A DNA stretch of 11,983 nt, taken from assembly GCA_002762915.1 (NCBI GenBank), contig PCYF01000032.1, forward strand, positions 1 through 11,983, read 5' to 3'. Source of the stretch: Candidatus Woesearchaeota archaeon CG10_big_fil_rev_8_21_14_0_10_32_9 (GTDB taxonomy: Archaea; Nanobdellota; Nanobdellia; Woesearchaeales; 21-14-0-10-32-9). The notes beneath the pieces were generated by a model. It was not told where the DNA came from. It worked only from the letters and a program-made list of their open reading frames with translations, and did no database searches. Position numbers and translations under genes: made by a program. The first letter of the stretch is position 1; each line of letters begins with the position of its first letter. This document shows positions 1-6,681 of the stretch, piece by piece.

Positions 1-1
1 C

Positions 2-841
2 GACGAAGTAGCTGCATCAGTAAGAGTTATGGAAATCGTAGAATACGGAAGAGAAAAACTAGCAGCAGGACCTGCAATAGATGACAGTGATGAAATAATT
101 TTAGTTGAAGGAAGAGCAGACGTTCTAAACTTGCTAAAACACGGATTCAAAAACGCAATAGCAATGAACGGAACAAGCGTTCCACAAACTATAATTGATC
201 TTGGAAAAGAAAAAACAGTAACAGTATTCACAGATGGAGATAGAGGTGGAAATCTAATAATCCAAGAATTATTAGCAACCACAGAAATAGACTACGTAAC
301 AAGAGCTCCTGACGGAAAAGAAGTAGAAGAAATTACTAAAAAAGAAATACACAAAGCACTAAGATCAAAAATAACTGCAGAACAAGCAAGAATGGATCTC
401 GGAGTAGGACTTAATGGGGGACATCAAAAATCTCCTATGCAACAGCAAAGAGAAGACAGAAAAGAACAGCAAGCAAACGCAAATAACAACAAAAAACCTT
501 TAACTTCTCCAAAACCACAAAGTGCACCTGTAAAAAGAGGAAAACTTCCAACAGAAGAAGAGAAGAAAAAATTCTCATCGATGTTAGAAGACTTAATAGG
601 AACTCGAGGAGCATATATCCTTGATGAAAAATTAAGCATCTTAGGAAAAGTTCCAGTAACAGAATTACAAAGCACAATAAAAAGTCTAGCTAGCGGAATT
701 TACGCAGTAGTATTTGATGGCATTGTAGAAAAAGATCTTGCAAATACTGGAGAAAGAGCAAACGTGAACTTCATGATTGCAATGGACTCCAAAGTAAAAG
801 GCGCAGGAAATATGCAAATTTTGTCAAGTGCTGACTTGTAA
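2..841 (+). CDS. dnaG: Archaeal DnaG primase, 3' part (5' end outside window)
   Basis: This is the C-terminal 279 residues of archaeal DnaG, a TOPRIM-fold protein that resembles bacterial primase and in archaea is also known to associate with the RNA exosome. The frame is open to the left edge (DEVAASVRV precedes the first ATG at 29), so that ATG is internal and the gene is cut. The TOPRIM core is visible: the catalytic Glu of VEGRADVLNLL at nt 107-109 and the metal-binding DGD of FTDGDRGG at nt 233-241. The segment RAPDGKEVEELTKKEI-like typical of the archaeal family follows. A Gln/Asn-rich, low-complexity linker (about nt 437-500) leads to a C-terminal domain of about 100 residues. The stop at 839-841 is followed after 2 nt by the cyclophilin gene, so the two are probably co-transcribed. 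Confidence 0.95.
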   Translation, partial: DEVAASVRVMEIVEYGREKLAAGPAIDDSDEIILVEGRADVLNLLKHGFKNAIAMNGTSVPQTIIDLGKEKTVTVFTDGDRGGNLIIQELLATTEIDYVTRAPDGKEVEEITKKEIHKALRSKITAEQARMDLGVGLNGGHQKSPMQQQREDRKEQQANANNNKKPLTSPKPQSAPVKRGKLPTEEEKKKFSSMLEDLIGTRGAYILDEKLSILGKVPVTELQSTIKSLASGIYAVVFDGIVEKDLANTGERANVNFMIAMDSKVKGAGNMQILSSADL

Positions 842-843
842 AA

Positions 844-1410
844 ATGAAGCGAAGCTTATTTATTTTATTTTTATTATTTTCTTTATTCTTAATAACTAGT
901 TGCAATAAAGGTGAAACTATGAATGAAACAGCAGTTTTTGAAACAAACAAAGGAACAATTGAAATTAAATTAAACAGAACAGCGGCACCAATAACCGTTG
1001 AAAATTTTGTACAATATGTTAACGATGGACAATACGACGGAACAGTATTTCACAGAGTAATAGAAGGATTTATGATACAAGGCGGCGGATTTACTATCGA
1101 CGGAAAACAGAAAGCTGTAAGAGATCCTATAAAAATTGAGAGCGATAACGGCTTAAAAAATAACTTAGGAACAATCGCGATGGCAAGAACATCTGATCCA
1201 AACTCAGCAACAGCACAATTCTTCATTAACACAGCAAATAATGATTTTTTAAACTATGGCGCAGGAGCTGATGGTTATGCAGTATTCGGAAAAGTAGTAT
1301 CTGGACTAGATGTAGTTCAAAAAATTGAACAAGTTTCAACAACTACAAAAAACGGAATGCAAGACTGGCCAGAAGAAGATGTAATTGTAACTAAAGCTTA
1401 TATGAACTGA
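844..1410 (+). CDS. Cyclophilin-type peptidyl-prolyl isomerase, putative lipoprotein
   Basis: Cyclophilins catalyse cis-trans isomerisation of peptide bonds before proline and assist folding. The 188-residue product starts with a basic MKR, a hydrophobic stretch (residues 5-17) and LITSC, which looks like a lipobox with Cys20 as lipid attachment site; this suggests an extracytoplasmic, membrane-anchored enzyme. The cyclophilin domain covers residues 28-187: FHRVI at 69-73 with the catalytic Arg71, FMIQGGGF at 76-83, ARTSDPNSATAQFFIN at 114-129, and YAVFGKVVSGLDVV at 145-158. The wording is closer to bacterial PpiA/PpiB enzymes than to eukaryotic cyclophilins, which may mean transfer from bacteria. 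The start at 844 lies 2 nt after the dnaG stop and has no convincing ribosome-binding site, while an internal ATG at 919 has one; a 163-residue cytosolic form is therefore possible. The stop abuts the stop of the convergent metalloprotease gene with no gap. Confidence 0.92.
   Translation: MKRSLFILFLLFSLFLITSCNKGETMNETAVFETNKGTIEIKLNRTAAPITVENFVQYVNDGQYDGTVFHRVIEGFMIQGGGFTIDGKQKAVRDPIKIESDNGLKNNLGTIAMARTSDPNSATAQFFINTANNDFLNYGAGADGYAVFGKVVSGLDVVQKIEQVSTTTKNGMQDWPEEDVIVTKAYMN
910..914 (+). promoter_or_regulatory. Shine-Dalgarno-like site before internal ATG of the cyclophilin gene
   Basis: GGTGA lies 4 nt before an in-frame ATG at 919. It is complementary to the usual archaeal 16S rRNA 3' end (ATCACCTCC). 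Starting there would give MNETAVFETNKG, which removes exactly the signal peptide and lipobox and leaves an intact cyclophilin domain. The first ATG at 844 lacks a comparable site. Whether ribosomes use it is inference. Confidence 0.4.
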
Positions 1411-2292
1411 TTAATACACAAAATCTTTTCCCAATACTTTTTTTATTTCAGAATATTTTTTATCGGAAAGGAACCCTTCTTTTCTTAACAAATTAAGTTT
1501 AGAATCATATCTTTTATCTGTTGTATCAACAAATCTAAAATTTCCAAAATCTTCAGCATACGCTTCTTCAACATAAGTTGCTATATCTTCATGCCATCTA
1601 GATTGACCATTAAAAGATACGTGTCTGTGCGGACCTTTTGAACCATACTCTCTTATAAATCCATCCGAAGGAAAATCTTCTACAATATTGTGTCTTTTAT
1701 ATCCAGTTGTGTCAACAAGTTTATTCCATTCATTAAAAAAACAACTATCAAGATGATTTGCATAAAGATGTCCTAATTCATGAACAAGAGTGCCCTTAGA
1801 ATAATCATCAGGATCTAAACTAATTTTATTAGTATCTTGAACATCTACTTGTCCTGCAGTAAAATAAAAATCTCGCACAGACTCAGCAGTCGACAATTCT
1901 CTTAAACTAATTAGTTCCAAATGTTTTTTTAACGTTGGTTCTACACCATACAAATCAGAATTTAAACTTTTTAATGTTTTTAAATAATCTGCAGCTTCGC
2001 TAAACGTATTCATAAAAACAATATTTCTTGCATAGAGCTCAGCTTGCGTCGTATCATCAGACTTATAAAAACTTTCATAAGGTGTTGCAACCACATTATG
2101 ATTTCTTGTTAGATGCAATATATTTTCAAATATTCTAGACTTGAGCGAATCTTCCAATACATCTATTTTAGAATATGAATACTTGTGTTCTTTCAAATCC
2201 GCAATTAGCTGTTCATCAGGATCATTTTTACAGCTCCCTAATACGAGAGGTAAAGAAAGCATTCCTACAGCTAACCAATTTTTTATGTCCAT
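1411..2292 (-). CDS. Lipoprotein zinc metalloprotease (HExxH, gluzincin-like)
   Basis: A 293-residue putative secreted lipoprotein. The N-terminus MDIKNWLAVGMLSLPLVLGSC is a signal peptide ending in the lipobox LGSC with Cys21 as lipid anchor. The zinc motif HELGH (171-175, within LVHELGHLYANH) gives two His ligands and the catalytic Glu. A second helix, HEDIATYVEEAYA (from about 234), carries Glu residues (235 and 242) that could supply the third ligand, as in gluzincins; which one does is inference. The family was not recognised and the substrate is unknown. An ATG start at 2292 is chosen over the in-frame TTG at 2307 because a box A (2316-2323) is centred about 26.5 nt from 2292, which predicts a leaderless mRNA beginning at that ATG and excludes 2307. 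It converges with the cyclophilin gene, another predicted lipoprotein. Confidence 0.78.
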   Translation of the reverse strand: MDIKNWLAVGMLSLPLVLGSCKNDPDEQLIADLKEHKYSYSKIDVLEDSLKSRIFENILHLTRNHNVVATPYESFYKSDDTTQAELYARNIVFMNTFSEAADYLKTLKSLNSDLYGVEPTLKKHLELISLRELSTAESVRDFYFTAGQVDVQDTNKISLDPDDYSKGTLVHELGHLYANHLDSCFFNEWNKLVDTTGYKRHNIVEDFPSDGFIREYGSKGPHRHVSFNGQSRWHEDIATYVEEAYAEDFGNFRFVDTTDKRYDSKLNLLRKEGFLSDKKYSEIKKVLGKDFVY

Positions 2293-2315
2293 AAAAGAAA
2301 AAATCAAGCCGCATT

Positions 2316-2323
2316 TATAAATA
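2316..2323 (-). promoter_or_regulatory. Box A promoter of the metalloprotease gene
   Basis: TATTTATA on the minus strand, with a purine-rich GAAA just upstream as a possible TFB-recognition element. The TTTATA core is centred about 26.5 nt from the ATG at 2292, the usual distance from box A to an archaeal transcription start, so a leaderless transcript is expected. Confidence 0.65.
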
Positions 2324-2334
2324 TTTCTAATTTA

Positions 2335-2350
2335 ACTACTCAGGAGTAGT
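2335..2350. repeat. Perfect inverted repeat between rfcL stop and metalloprotease promoter
   Basis: ACTACTC-AG-GAGTAGT, 7-bp arms with a 2-nt centre. It is flanked by two direct copies of TTTAACTA (2331-2338 and 2352-2359). It starts about 12 nt upstream of the metalloprotease box A and ends 10 nt before the rfcL stop codon. It may be an operator for the metalloprotease gene or an RNA hairpin at the end of the rfcL transcript. No strong T-tract follows on the minus strand, which argues against a simple terminator. Confidence 0.5.
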
Positions 2351-2360
2351 GTTTAACTAT

Positions 2361-3569
2361 TCATTTTGTCTTCAACCAATTTATCTCTTCTTCAACCAAG
2401 TCAAACTCCTTCGAGAATTTATCCGAAAGAACTTTATCATTTTTAAAAATAACTTGTAAAAAAGGAACAACAGAACTAAAAGCACTTTTTTGACTGGTGT
2501 GCGTTTTAGAAGCAACTTTCTGAGCAATACTTTTCTTTTTAGCATTCGCATTATTATAAATCCAAATCTTCAATAAACGAGAAGTTGGAGAATATTTAAT
2601 TTTAGATGAATATTTTTTATCTTTGGCTAAAGCAATTCCTGCAGTCATCAAATTATAACAATAAACATAGAAACGATAATACTGCCAACGCCTAATTCTT
2701 CCACGAAATACATCTGCTAGAGAAACATTATCAAAAGCAAAAACCAAATGTTCAGGATCAAGATATTCTTTAGGAAGATTTTCTTCAACCCATAAAAAAA
2801 TCTGATCAAGATCTTCATTTACATCATCAAATGCAGGAAGCGCTACAGAAATATCTGTAGTTTTGAAAATTCTAGTCAAAGCATTCTCAATTTTTTTTGT
2901 AGTATTTCTTTCTCCAATAAAAGACACACTTTCTTTTGAAATTTTTCCTAAAGATGCAACTGATTGCAAATCGTTCACAGCCGCACGAGCATCTCCTCCA
3001 CTAATTCTAGCAATTTGCTGAAGAGCATCCTCCTCAAAAGAAACATTTTCAGAAACACAAATATTTTTCAAAAGAGAATAAATTTCTTCAGAAGACAAAG
3101 GTAAAAATTCAACCAACTCAGAAATTTTCCTAAGAGGTTTTAATTTATCCTCATAAGCATCTTGCGAAACAAGAACAACAGGATACTTACTAGAAACAAT
3201 AGATTTTGCAATCAAAGGAACAGCGCCGCGATCTTTAGTTCCAGATAATCCGTCTAGCTCATCAATCAATATCAACTTACTTGCTCCAAACAAAGAGCCT
3301 TGATTTAATACTCCTGATAAAAGTTCAGAAATGCTTGAGGAGCTTCTAGAATCTGATGCATTTAATTCAACTAATTCGTATCCTAGTTCATTAGCAACAG
3401 AATAAACCGCACTAGTTTTACCATTACCTACACCGCCATAAATAAACAAAGGCTTACTTTTTTTAGAATAATTTTGTACAAACTCTTTTACTGACTCGTA
3501 TGATTCGCTATTTCCAAATAACTCTTCTTTTTTTGTCGGAAAATATTTCTTAATCCAAATCTGTTGCAT
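2361..3569 (-). CDS. rfcL: Replication factor C large subunit (clamp loader, AAA+ ATPase)
   Basis: RfcL works with the small RFC subunit to load the PCNA sliding clamp at primer-template junctions using ATP. The 402-residue product starts WIKKYFPTKKEELFGN, the expected N-terminus of the family (compare W-x-x-K-Y-x-P). Walker A is GGVGNGKT (45-52), Walker B LILIDELD (99-106), the ELNASDSR block follows at 68-75, and the sensor-2 Arg lies in GGDARAAVNDLQ (191-202). The C-terminal collar domain runs from about 215. Odd points: the sensor-1 position usually read as TAND is VSQD (134-137), and the C-terminus (EFDLVEEEINWLKTK) has no obvious PCNA-binding QxxhxxFF motif. The ATG at 3569 is supported by a box A 27.5 nt upstream (leaderless). 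The small-subunit gene is not in this window. Confidence 0.93.
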   Translation of the reverse strand: MQQIWIKKYFPTKKEELFGNSESYESVKEFVQNYSKKSKPLFIYGGVGNGKTSAVYSVANELGYELVELNASDSRSSSSISELLSGVLNQGSLFGASKLILIDELDGLSGTKDRGAVPLIAKSIVSSKYPVVLVSQDAYEDKLKPLRKISELVEFLPLSSEEIYSLLKNICVSENVSFEEDALQQIARISGGDARAAVNDLQSVASLGKISKESVSFIGERNTTKKIENALTRIFKTTDISVALPAFDDVNEDLDQIFLWVEENLPKEYLDPEHLVFAFDNVSLADVFRGRIRRWQYYRFYVYCYNLMTAGIALAKDKKYSSKIKYSPTSRLLKIWIYNNANAKKKSIAQKVASKTHTSQKSAFSSVVPFLQVIFKNDKVLSDKFSKEFDLVEEEINWLKTK

Positions 3570-3592
3570 AAACTAGAGAAACAAAAATACTC

Positions 3593-3599
3593 ATATAAA
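3593..3599 (-). promoter_or_regulatory. Box A promoter of rfcL
   Basis: TTTATAT on the minus strand; its TTTATA core is centred about 27.5 nt from the rfcL ATG at 3569, giving a predicted leaderless mRNA. It sits in the 35-nt gap after the stop of the upstream glycosyltransferase gene, so rfcL need not depend on readthrough from that operon. Confidence 0.6.
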
Positions 3600-3604
3600 T
3601 ATTC

Positions 3605-4906
3605 CTATTCTTTCCCATGATTTTTAAGAATTTTCTCAATATTGTATGTGCCCAAGCGAGGAGCATTTAAAAAACCATTCCACGCCTTTCTAGCAAGACG
3701 ACCATCATTTAATTTTTCAAATAACCATTCAGAAACGTACTCGGGCGCTTCTTGATCTGAACCCGCACCAATTTCAAACAACCACTTCCTGTTCCAGTAT
3801 TCTTGAGCACCAAGAGGAGGAGCCATAATAATAGGAACTCCCAAACCAGAATAAAAACTTAATTCGCTTGGTTTAGTCCATAAAATATCCGTCTTGTTTA
3901 ATTGCTCATTAAACTTAGCAAAATAATCCTTCTTAGTTAACTCTGCAAGAATTGTTAAGTTCTTATCTAATCTACTCTTTAAACCTATTTCATCTATGAA
4001 AACAGAAAACTGATCCTTCAAACCTATGTGTGTTCCAACAACAATACAAATAGAAATTTTGTTATCAAGCAATTTATGTTTTAAAGATTTTAATAATTCA
4101 AAACCTATGTCTGATTGCGCACCAGCACCACCAACAACAAACATCAGAGTTATAGGTTTTGGTTTTGCACCAAAAATAAAATATTTTCCTAAACCTTGTT
4201 TAATTGAAGATTTATGAGAGGATAAAAATTTTTTCTGAGGATCTAAATTAACTAATCTCCTAGCAAGAACTTTTTTAGTAATGGGAGAACTTTCTCCACC
4301 TATGTTTTCTTTAGGAAGAGGAAATCCTGTAAGAAATAATTGTTTTTCGGCCACGCCATAAGACAGCAAACGATTATATGCATGAATACACGGAACAAAA
4401 TAATTTATCTTGGATTTCTTCGGATCCTTCGCTACCCAAATTCTATTAATATCCGAGTCACAAATAACACAATAAACCGCGGGCAAATGATGATAATCTG
4501 CAACTAAAGCAGGAATATAAAACGTTGAGACAATAGGTGCACGTTCTTTAGATACATATGCCAACAAACTTTTTCCAAAACCTTTAGCTATTTTTCTATG
4601 AAGAAACTTAACCGATGAGTTGGGCGTAGACGCATCTCTAAATGGATAATAAGGTTTTATTTCTTGTAATCTATTAAACAACCAAAACAAGAATCTACCT
4701 AAAACAGGAATTTCATTCATTCTAGAAATCCACTCATAAAAAGCTCTGGCTTTAATCCATGTCTTTTTATCCTCTTTTGAAACAATTTTGTCACTATTAG
4801 AATTAATTATTCGTTCAGTCGCAATATCTTTCAAAGGATATGCCGCTCTTTGGTGACCATAACCCATGTCAGCAGACATTACCCATGCTTTTGGCTTAGA
4901 CTTCAT
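3605..4906 (-). CDS. GT-B fold glycosyltransferase (MGDG synthase/GT28-like)
   Basis: A 433-residue soluble protein with the two-domain layout of GT-B glycosyltransferases. Near the N-terminus, MSADMGYGHQRAAYPL (10-25) contains the Gly-x-Gly-His loop found in MGDG synthase/MurG-like enzymes, which transfer sugars from nucleotide donors to lipid-type acceptors. The C-terminal half has VVGGAGAQ (258-264 region) and the donor-binding stretch TKPSELSFYSGLGVPIIMAPPLGAQE (within 344-369) with a conserved-looking Ser-Glu and Gln-Glu. No transmembrane segment is seen. The ATG overlaps the last 11 nt of the upstream glycosyltransferase gene, so the two are translated from one message and probably coupled. 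Donor and acceptor cannot be read from the sequence; a glycolipid or surface glycan role is inference. Confidence 0.75.
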   Translation of the reverse strand: MKSKPKAWVMSADMGYGHQRAAYPLKDIATERIINSNSDKIVSKEDKKTWIKARAFYEWISRMNEIPVLGRFLFWLFNRLQEIKPYYPFRDASTPNSSVKFLHRKIAKGFGKSLLAYVSKERAPIVSTFYIPALVADYHHLPAVYCVICDSDINRIWVAKDPKKSKINYFVPCIHAYNRLLSYGVAEKQLFLTGFPLPKENIGGESSPITKKVLARRLVNLDPQKKFLSSHKSSIKQGLGKYFIFGAKPKPITLMFVVGGAGAQSDIGFELLKSLKHKLLDNKISICIVVGTHIGLKDQFSVFIDEIGLKSRLDKNLTILAELTKKDYFAKFNEQLNKTDILWTKPSELSFYSGLGVPIIMAPPLGAQEYWNRKWLFEIGAGSDQEAPEYVSEWLFEKLNDGRLARKAWNGFLNAPRLGTYNIEKILKNHGKE

Positions 4907-5999
4907 TTTTTATCAAAAGATCAATAACCTTGTAGTTAGGTTTATTCTTGATCATCTTATTTATTAATTTATCTAATAAAACAAAAACTCTATCATTTGT
5001 CCACAAACCATATTTTTGCAAATTATCTCTATAAAAAGGGAGTTTTTTTTCAAACTCATCAAAATCAAAATTAATTAAATCAAATGAATAATCTCCAAAT
5101 CCTCTATCTCGCAAAGAAAATCCATTAAATTCCTGTTCATATTGTTTTTTAATAGGAACAGCAAGAATAGGTTTTTTCAGATAAATAGCCTCGGAAATAA
5201 CTGTAAATCCCCCATTAACAACCACATATTTTGCCTCGCTAAGATGTTTTAAAAAAACTCTATCATTAAATTCAAAAAATTCTAAATTCTTATCTTTCGG
5301 TTGTATTCCCATACCGTAAATCTTGTAGTTATTTTTTGTATTTTTCAAAACAGATAGCATTTTTTTGTTTGTGTCTGTTGTCTGATAAACAAGCACAAAA
5401 TCTTTTTGTGTCGATTTAATTGAAAAAACTTCTTCTCTTAAAATTGGTTTAACAAGAAACGTAGTTTTGGGTTTTTTTATTATAACGTCTGCAAAAGAAG
5501 GTATAATAAAATAGTCTGTTTTTGGATGTAATGCCTTTATTACGGTTCTTGCAGAAGCTATTTTGTGTTTTGAACCACTAGCAAATTTAACTTTGCATTC
5601 TGATAAAATGTGCACATTATCAATGCTGACGCTCGGAATTTTAAACAACTTTGAAAAATAATCCGCGGCAGGTTCAAAATCAGAAATAATAATATCCGGG
5701 TTATATTTATGAACTAGTTTAATCAGAGTAAAGAAATTATTCTTGGATTTCTTAGGCAAAGTCTTAAAAAAATCTTTCAACATCTTAGCAAACTTTACTT
5801 CGTTGTCTTCATAAGCCAAAATGTCCCCTTCAATTAAATGCACACAATCACCATATTTTGATTTTAAAAAATTGTATGGTTTAATCTGCGTAGTGGTTAT
5901 AAACAACTCGTGTTCTTTACTCAAATGCTGCATTATAGAATGACTTCTAGCGGCATGACCCATTCCATCTCCTTGAACAGAATACCAAATCTTAACCAT
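4896..5999 (-). CDS. Glycosyltransferase, MJ1255/VC2487 family (GT-B)
   Basis: A 367-residue protein starting MVKIWYSVQGDGMGHAARS, the typical opening of the MJ1255/VC2487-type glycosyltransferase family, with the Gly-His loop at 12-15. The C-terminal donor-binding part shows VVNGGFTVISEA (260-271) with Glu270, then ILAVPIKKQYEQEFNG (278-293), the usual GGxxxxxE and Pro...Gln-x-x-x-x-N-type pattern of GT28-like enzymes. No membrane segments. It is first in a two-gene operon and overlaps the next glycosyltransferase by 11 nt, which suggests sequential steps in one glycan. A box A (6021-6028) centred about 25.5 nt from the ATG predicts a leaderless transcript. Sugar donor and acceptor are unknown. 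Confidence 0.85.
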   Translation of the reverse strand: MVKIWYSVQGDGMGHAARSHSIMQHLSKEHELFITTTQIKPYNFLKSKYGDCVHLIEGDILAYEDNEVKFAKMLKDFFKTLPKKSKNNFFTLIKLVHKYNPDIIISDFEPAADYFSKLFKIPSVSIDNVHILSECKVKFASGSKHKIASARTVIKALHPKTDYFIIPSFADVIIKKPKTTFLVKPILREEVFSIKSTQKDFVLVYQTTDTNKKMLSVLKNTKNNYKIYGMGIQPKDKNLEFFEFNDRVFLKHLSEAKYVVVNGGFTVISEAIYLKKPILAVPIKKQYEQEFNGFSLRDRGFGDYSFDLINFDFDEFEKKLPFYRDNLQKYGLWTNDRVFVLLDKLINKMIKNKPNYKVIDLLIKNEV

Positions 6000-6020
6000 T
6001 AGAAAAAAAAGAATTCTCTA

Positions 6021-6028
6021 ATTTAAAT
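6021..6028 (-). promoter_or_regulatory. Box A promoter of the glycosyltransferase operon
   Basis: ATTTAAAT on the minus strand; the core is centred about 25.5 nt from the ATG at 5999, predicting a leaderless mRNA. It lies directly after the terminator of the DoxX gene. Confidence 0.6.
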
Positions 6029-6036
6029 ATTTATAG

Positions 6037-6071
6037 AAAAAAAAGAAAAAAAAAGGAGAATTATTTTCTCC
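6037..6071 (-). terminator. Hairpin plus oligo-T terminator of the DoxX gene
   Basis: On the minus strand GGAGAA-AATAA-TTCTCC (6055-6071) forms a 6-bp stem with a 5-nt loop and is followed at once by 9 T, one C and 8 T (6037-6054). The stop codon TAA of the DoxX gene lies in the loop. Oligo-T alone terminates archaeal transcription; the perfect hairpin makes this look like a bacterial-style intrinsic terminator. It insulates the glycosyltransferase promoter just downstream. Confidence 0.65.
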
Positions 6072-6573
6072 AACCAGAGAAAATTGTCCACTCGATCTTG
6101 TTAAACATAATAACAAACAAGGAAGTTATGTAAACTAGATGTTTAGTTAAACCGCCCCAATCCCAAGGACTGACAGTTGTTGTTAATAGTGCAACTAGCA
6201 TAATTATTCCAAGCACCAGACCTGACCATAAATTGAACAAGCCCAAAATTAAGAAGATTCCGCCCACTGTTTCAATCCATGCAACTAACCATGCAGAAAA
6301 TCCTGCAGCAGGAATTCCTATACTTGTAAAGAAACTTATAGTTTGAGTTGAGCCTCCTATCAATCCTGTTAATTTTTGTAAACCTGCAACTAAGAACATC
6401 ATTCCTAGAGCAAATCTTAATGGCAGAATTATCCAAGTATTTTTGTGATTCCAATTACAACATGTACAAGGAGAACATCCACAATTAGAACATTTATGCG
6501 TAAGTTTATGTGCACCTTCAGTTTTATGAGTTACCTTGTGATTTACCTTTTTCGTTATTTTCTTTTTAGCCAT
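6061..6573 (-). CDS. DoxX-family membrane protein with Cys/His-rich N-terminus
   Basis: A 170-residue membrane protein. The DoxX core shows IILPLRFALGMMFLVAGLQKL (48-68) and AWIETVGGIFLILGLFNLW (98-116), with four predicted membrane helices at about 47-66, 91-112, 115-134 and 144-160. DoxX proteins are often linked to quinone or thiol redox functions, but the role here is unknown. The N-terminal 45 residues are Lys-rich and carry His12, 16, 22, 26 and 43 plus six Cys (28, 31, 33, 36, 38, 39; KCSNCGCSPCTCC), which could bind a metal. The start at 6573 is preferred to the ATG at 6612 because a GGAGGT site lies 5 nt before it and the box A at 6617-6624 places transcription start near 6595, downstream of 6612. 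Monocistronic: own promoter and terminator. Confidence 0.82.
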   Translation of the reverse strand: MAKKKITKKVNHKVTHKTEGAHKLTHKCSNCGCSPCTCCNWNHKNTWIILPLRFALGMMFLVAGLQKLTGLIGGSTQTISFFTSIGIPAAGFSAWLVAWIETVGGIFLILGLFNLWSGLVLGIIMLVALLTTTVSPWDWGGLTKHLVYITSLFVIMFNKIEWTIFSGWRK

Positions 6574-6578
6574 ACTCG

Positions 6579-6584
6579 ACCTCC
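6579..6584 (-). promoter_or_regulatory. Shine-Dalgarno site that fixes the DoxX start
   Basis: GGAGGT (inside AAAAGGAGGTCG) lies 5 nt before the ATG at 6573. It is the best ribosome-binding site in the window and sits in a predicted leader of about 21 nt. It sets the start at 6573 and not 6612. Confidence 0.8.
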
Positions 6585-6616
6585 TTTTAGATTCTATATG
6601 AAATACTCTCAATTCT

Positions 6617-6624
6617 TATTTAAA
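6617..6624 (-). promoter_or_regulatory. Box A promoter of the DoxX gene
   Basis: TTTAAATA on the minus strand, centred about 27 nt from position 6595, the predicted transcription start. This gives a short leader carrying the GGAGGT site. It is half of a compact divergent promoter region shared with the YchF-type GTPase gene. Confidence 0.55.
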
Positions 6625-6652
6625 TAGTTTTTCATAAAATGTAGAGATTAAC

Positions 6653-6662
6653 TTTTTAAAAA
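6653..6662 (+). promoter_or_regulatory. Box A promoter of the YchF-type GTPase gene
   Basis: TTTTTAAAAA, centred about 24.5 nt before the ATG at 6682, so a leaderless transcript is likely. No Shine-Dalgarno site is seen before the ATG. Confidence 0.5.
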
Positions 6663-6681
6663 CCAACTAATTTCTAAACAT

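Noticed and set aside
29..31. ATG at 29 as the true start of the primase gene
   Set aside because: The frame is open to the edge and the residues before it (DEVAASVRV) fit archaeal DnaG, and the N-terminal domain would be missing otherwise.
424..677. Two minus-strand open frames opposite the dnaG linker
   Set aside because: They mirror the Gln/Lys-rich low-complexity linker, giving Cys/Leu/Phe-rich translations without sense, and lie inside a conserved gene.
6037..6054. A-rich run considered as a simple repeat or recombination site
   Set aside because: It is better explained as the oligo-T part of the terminator of the minus-strand DoxX gene.
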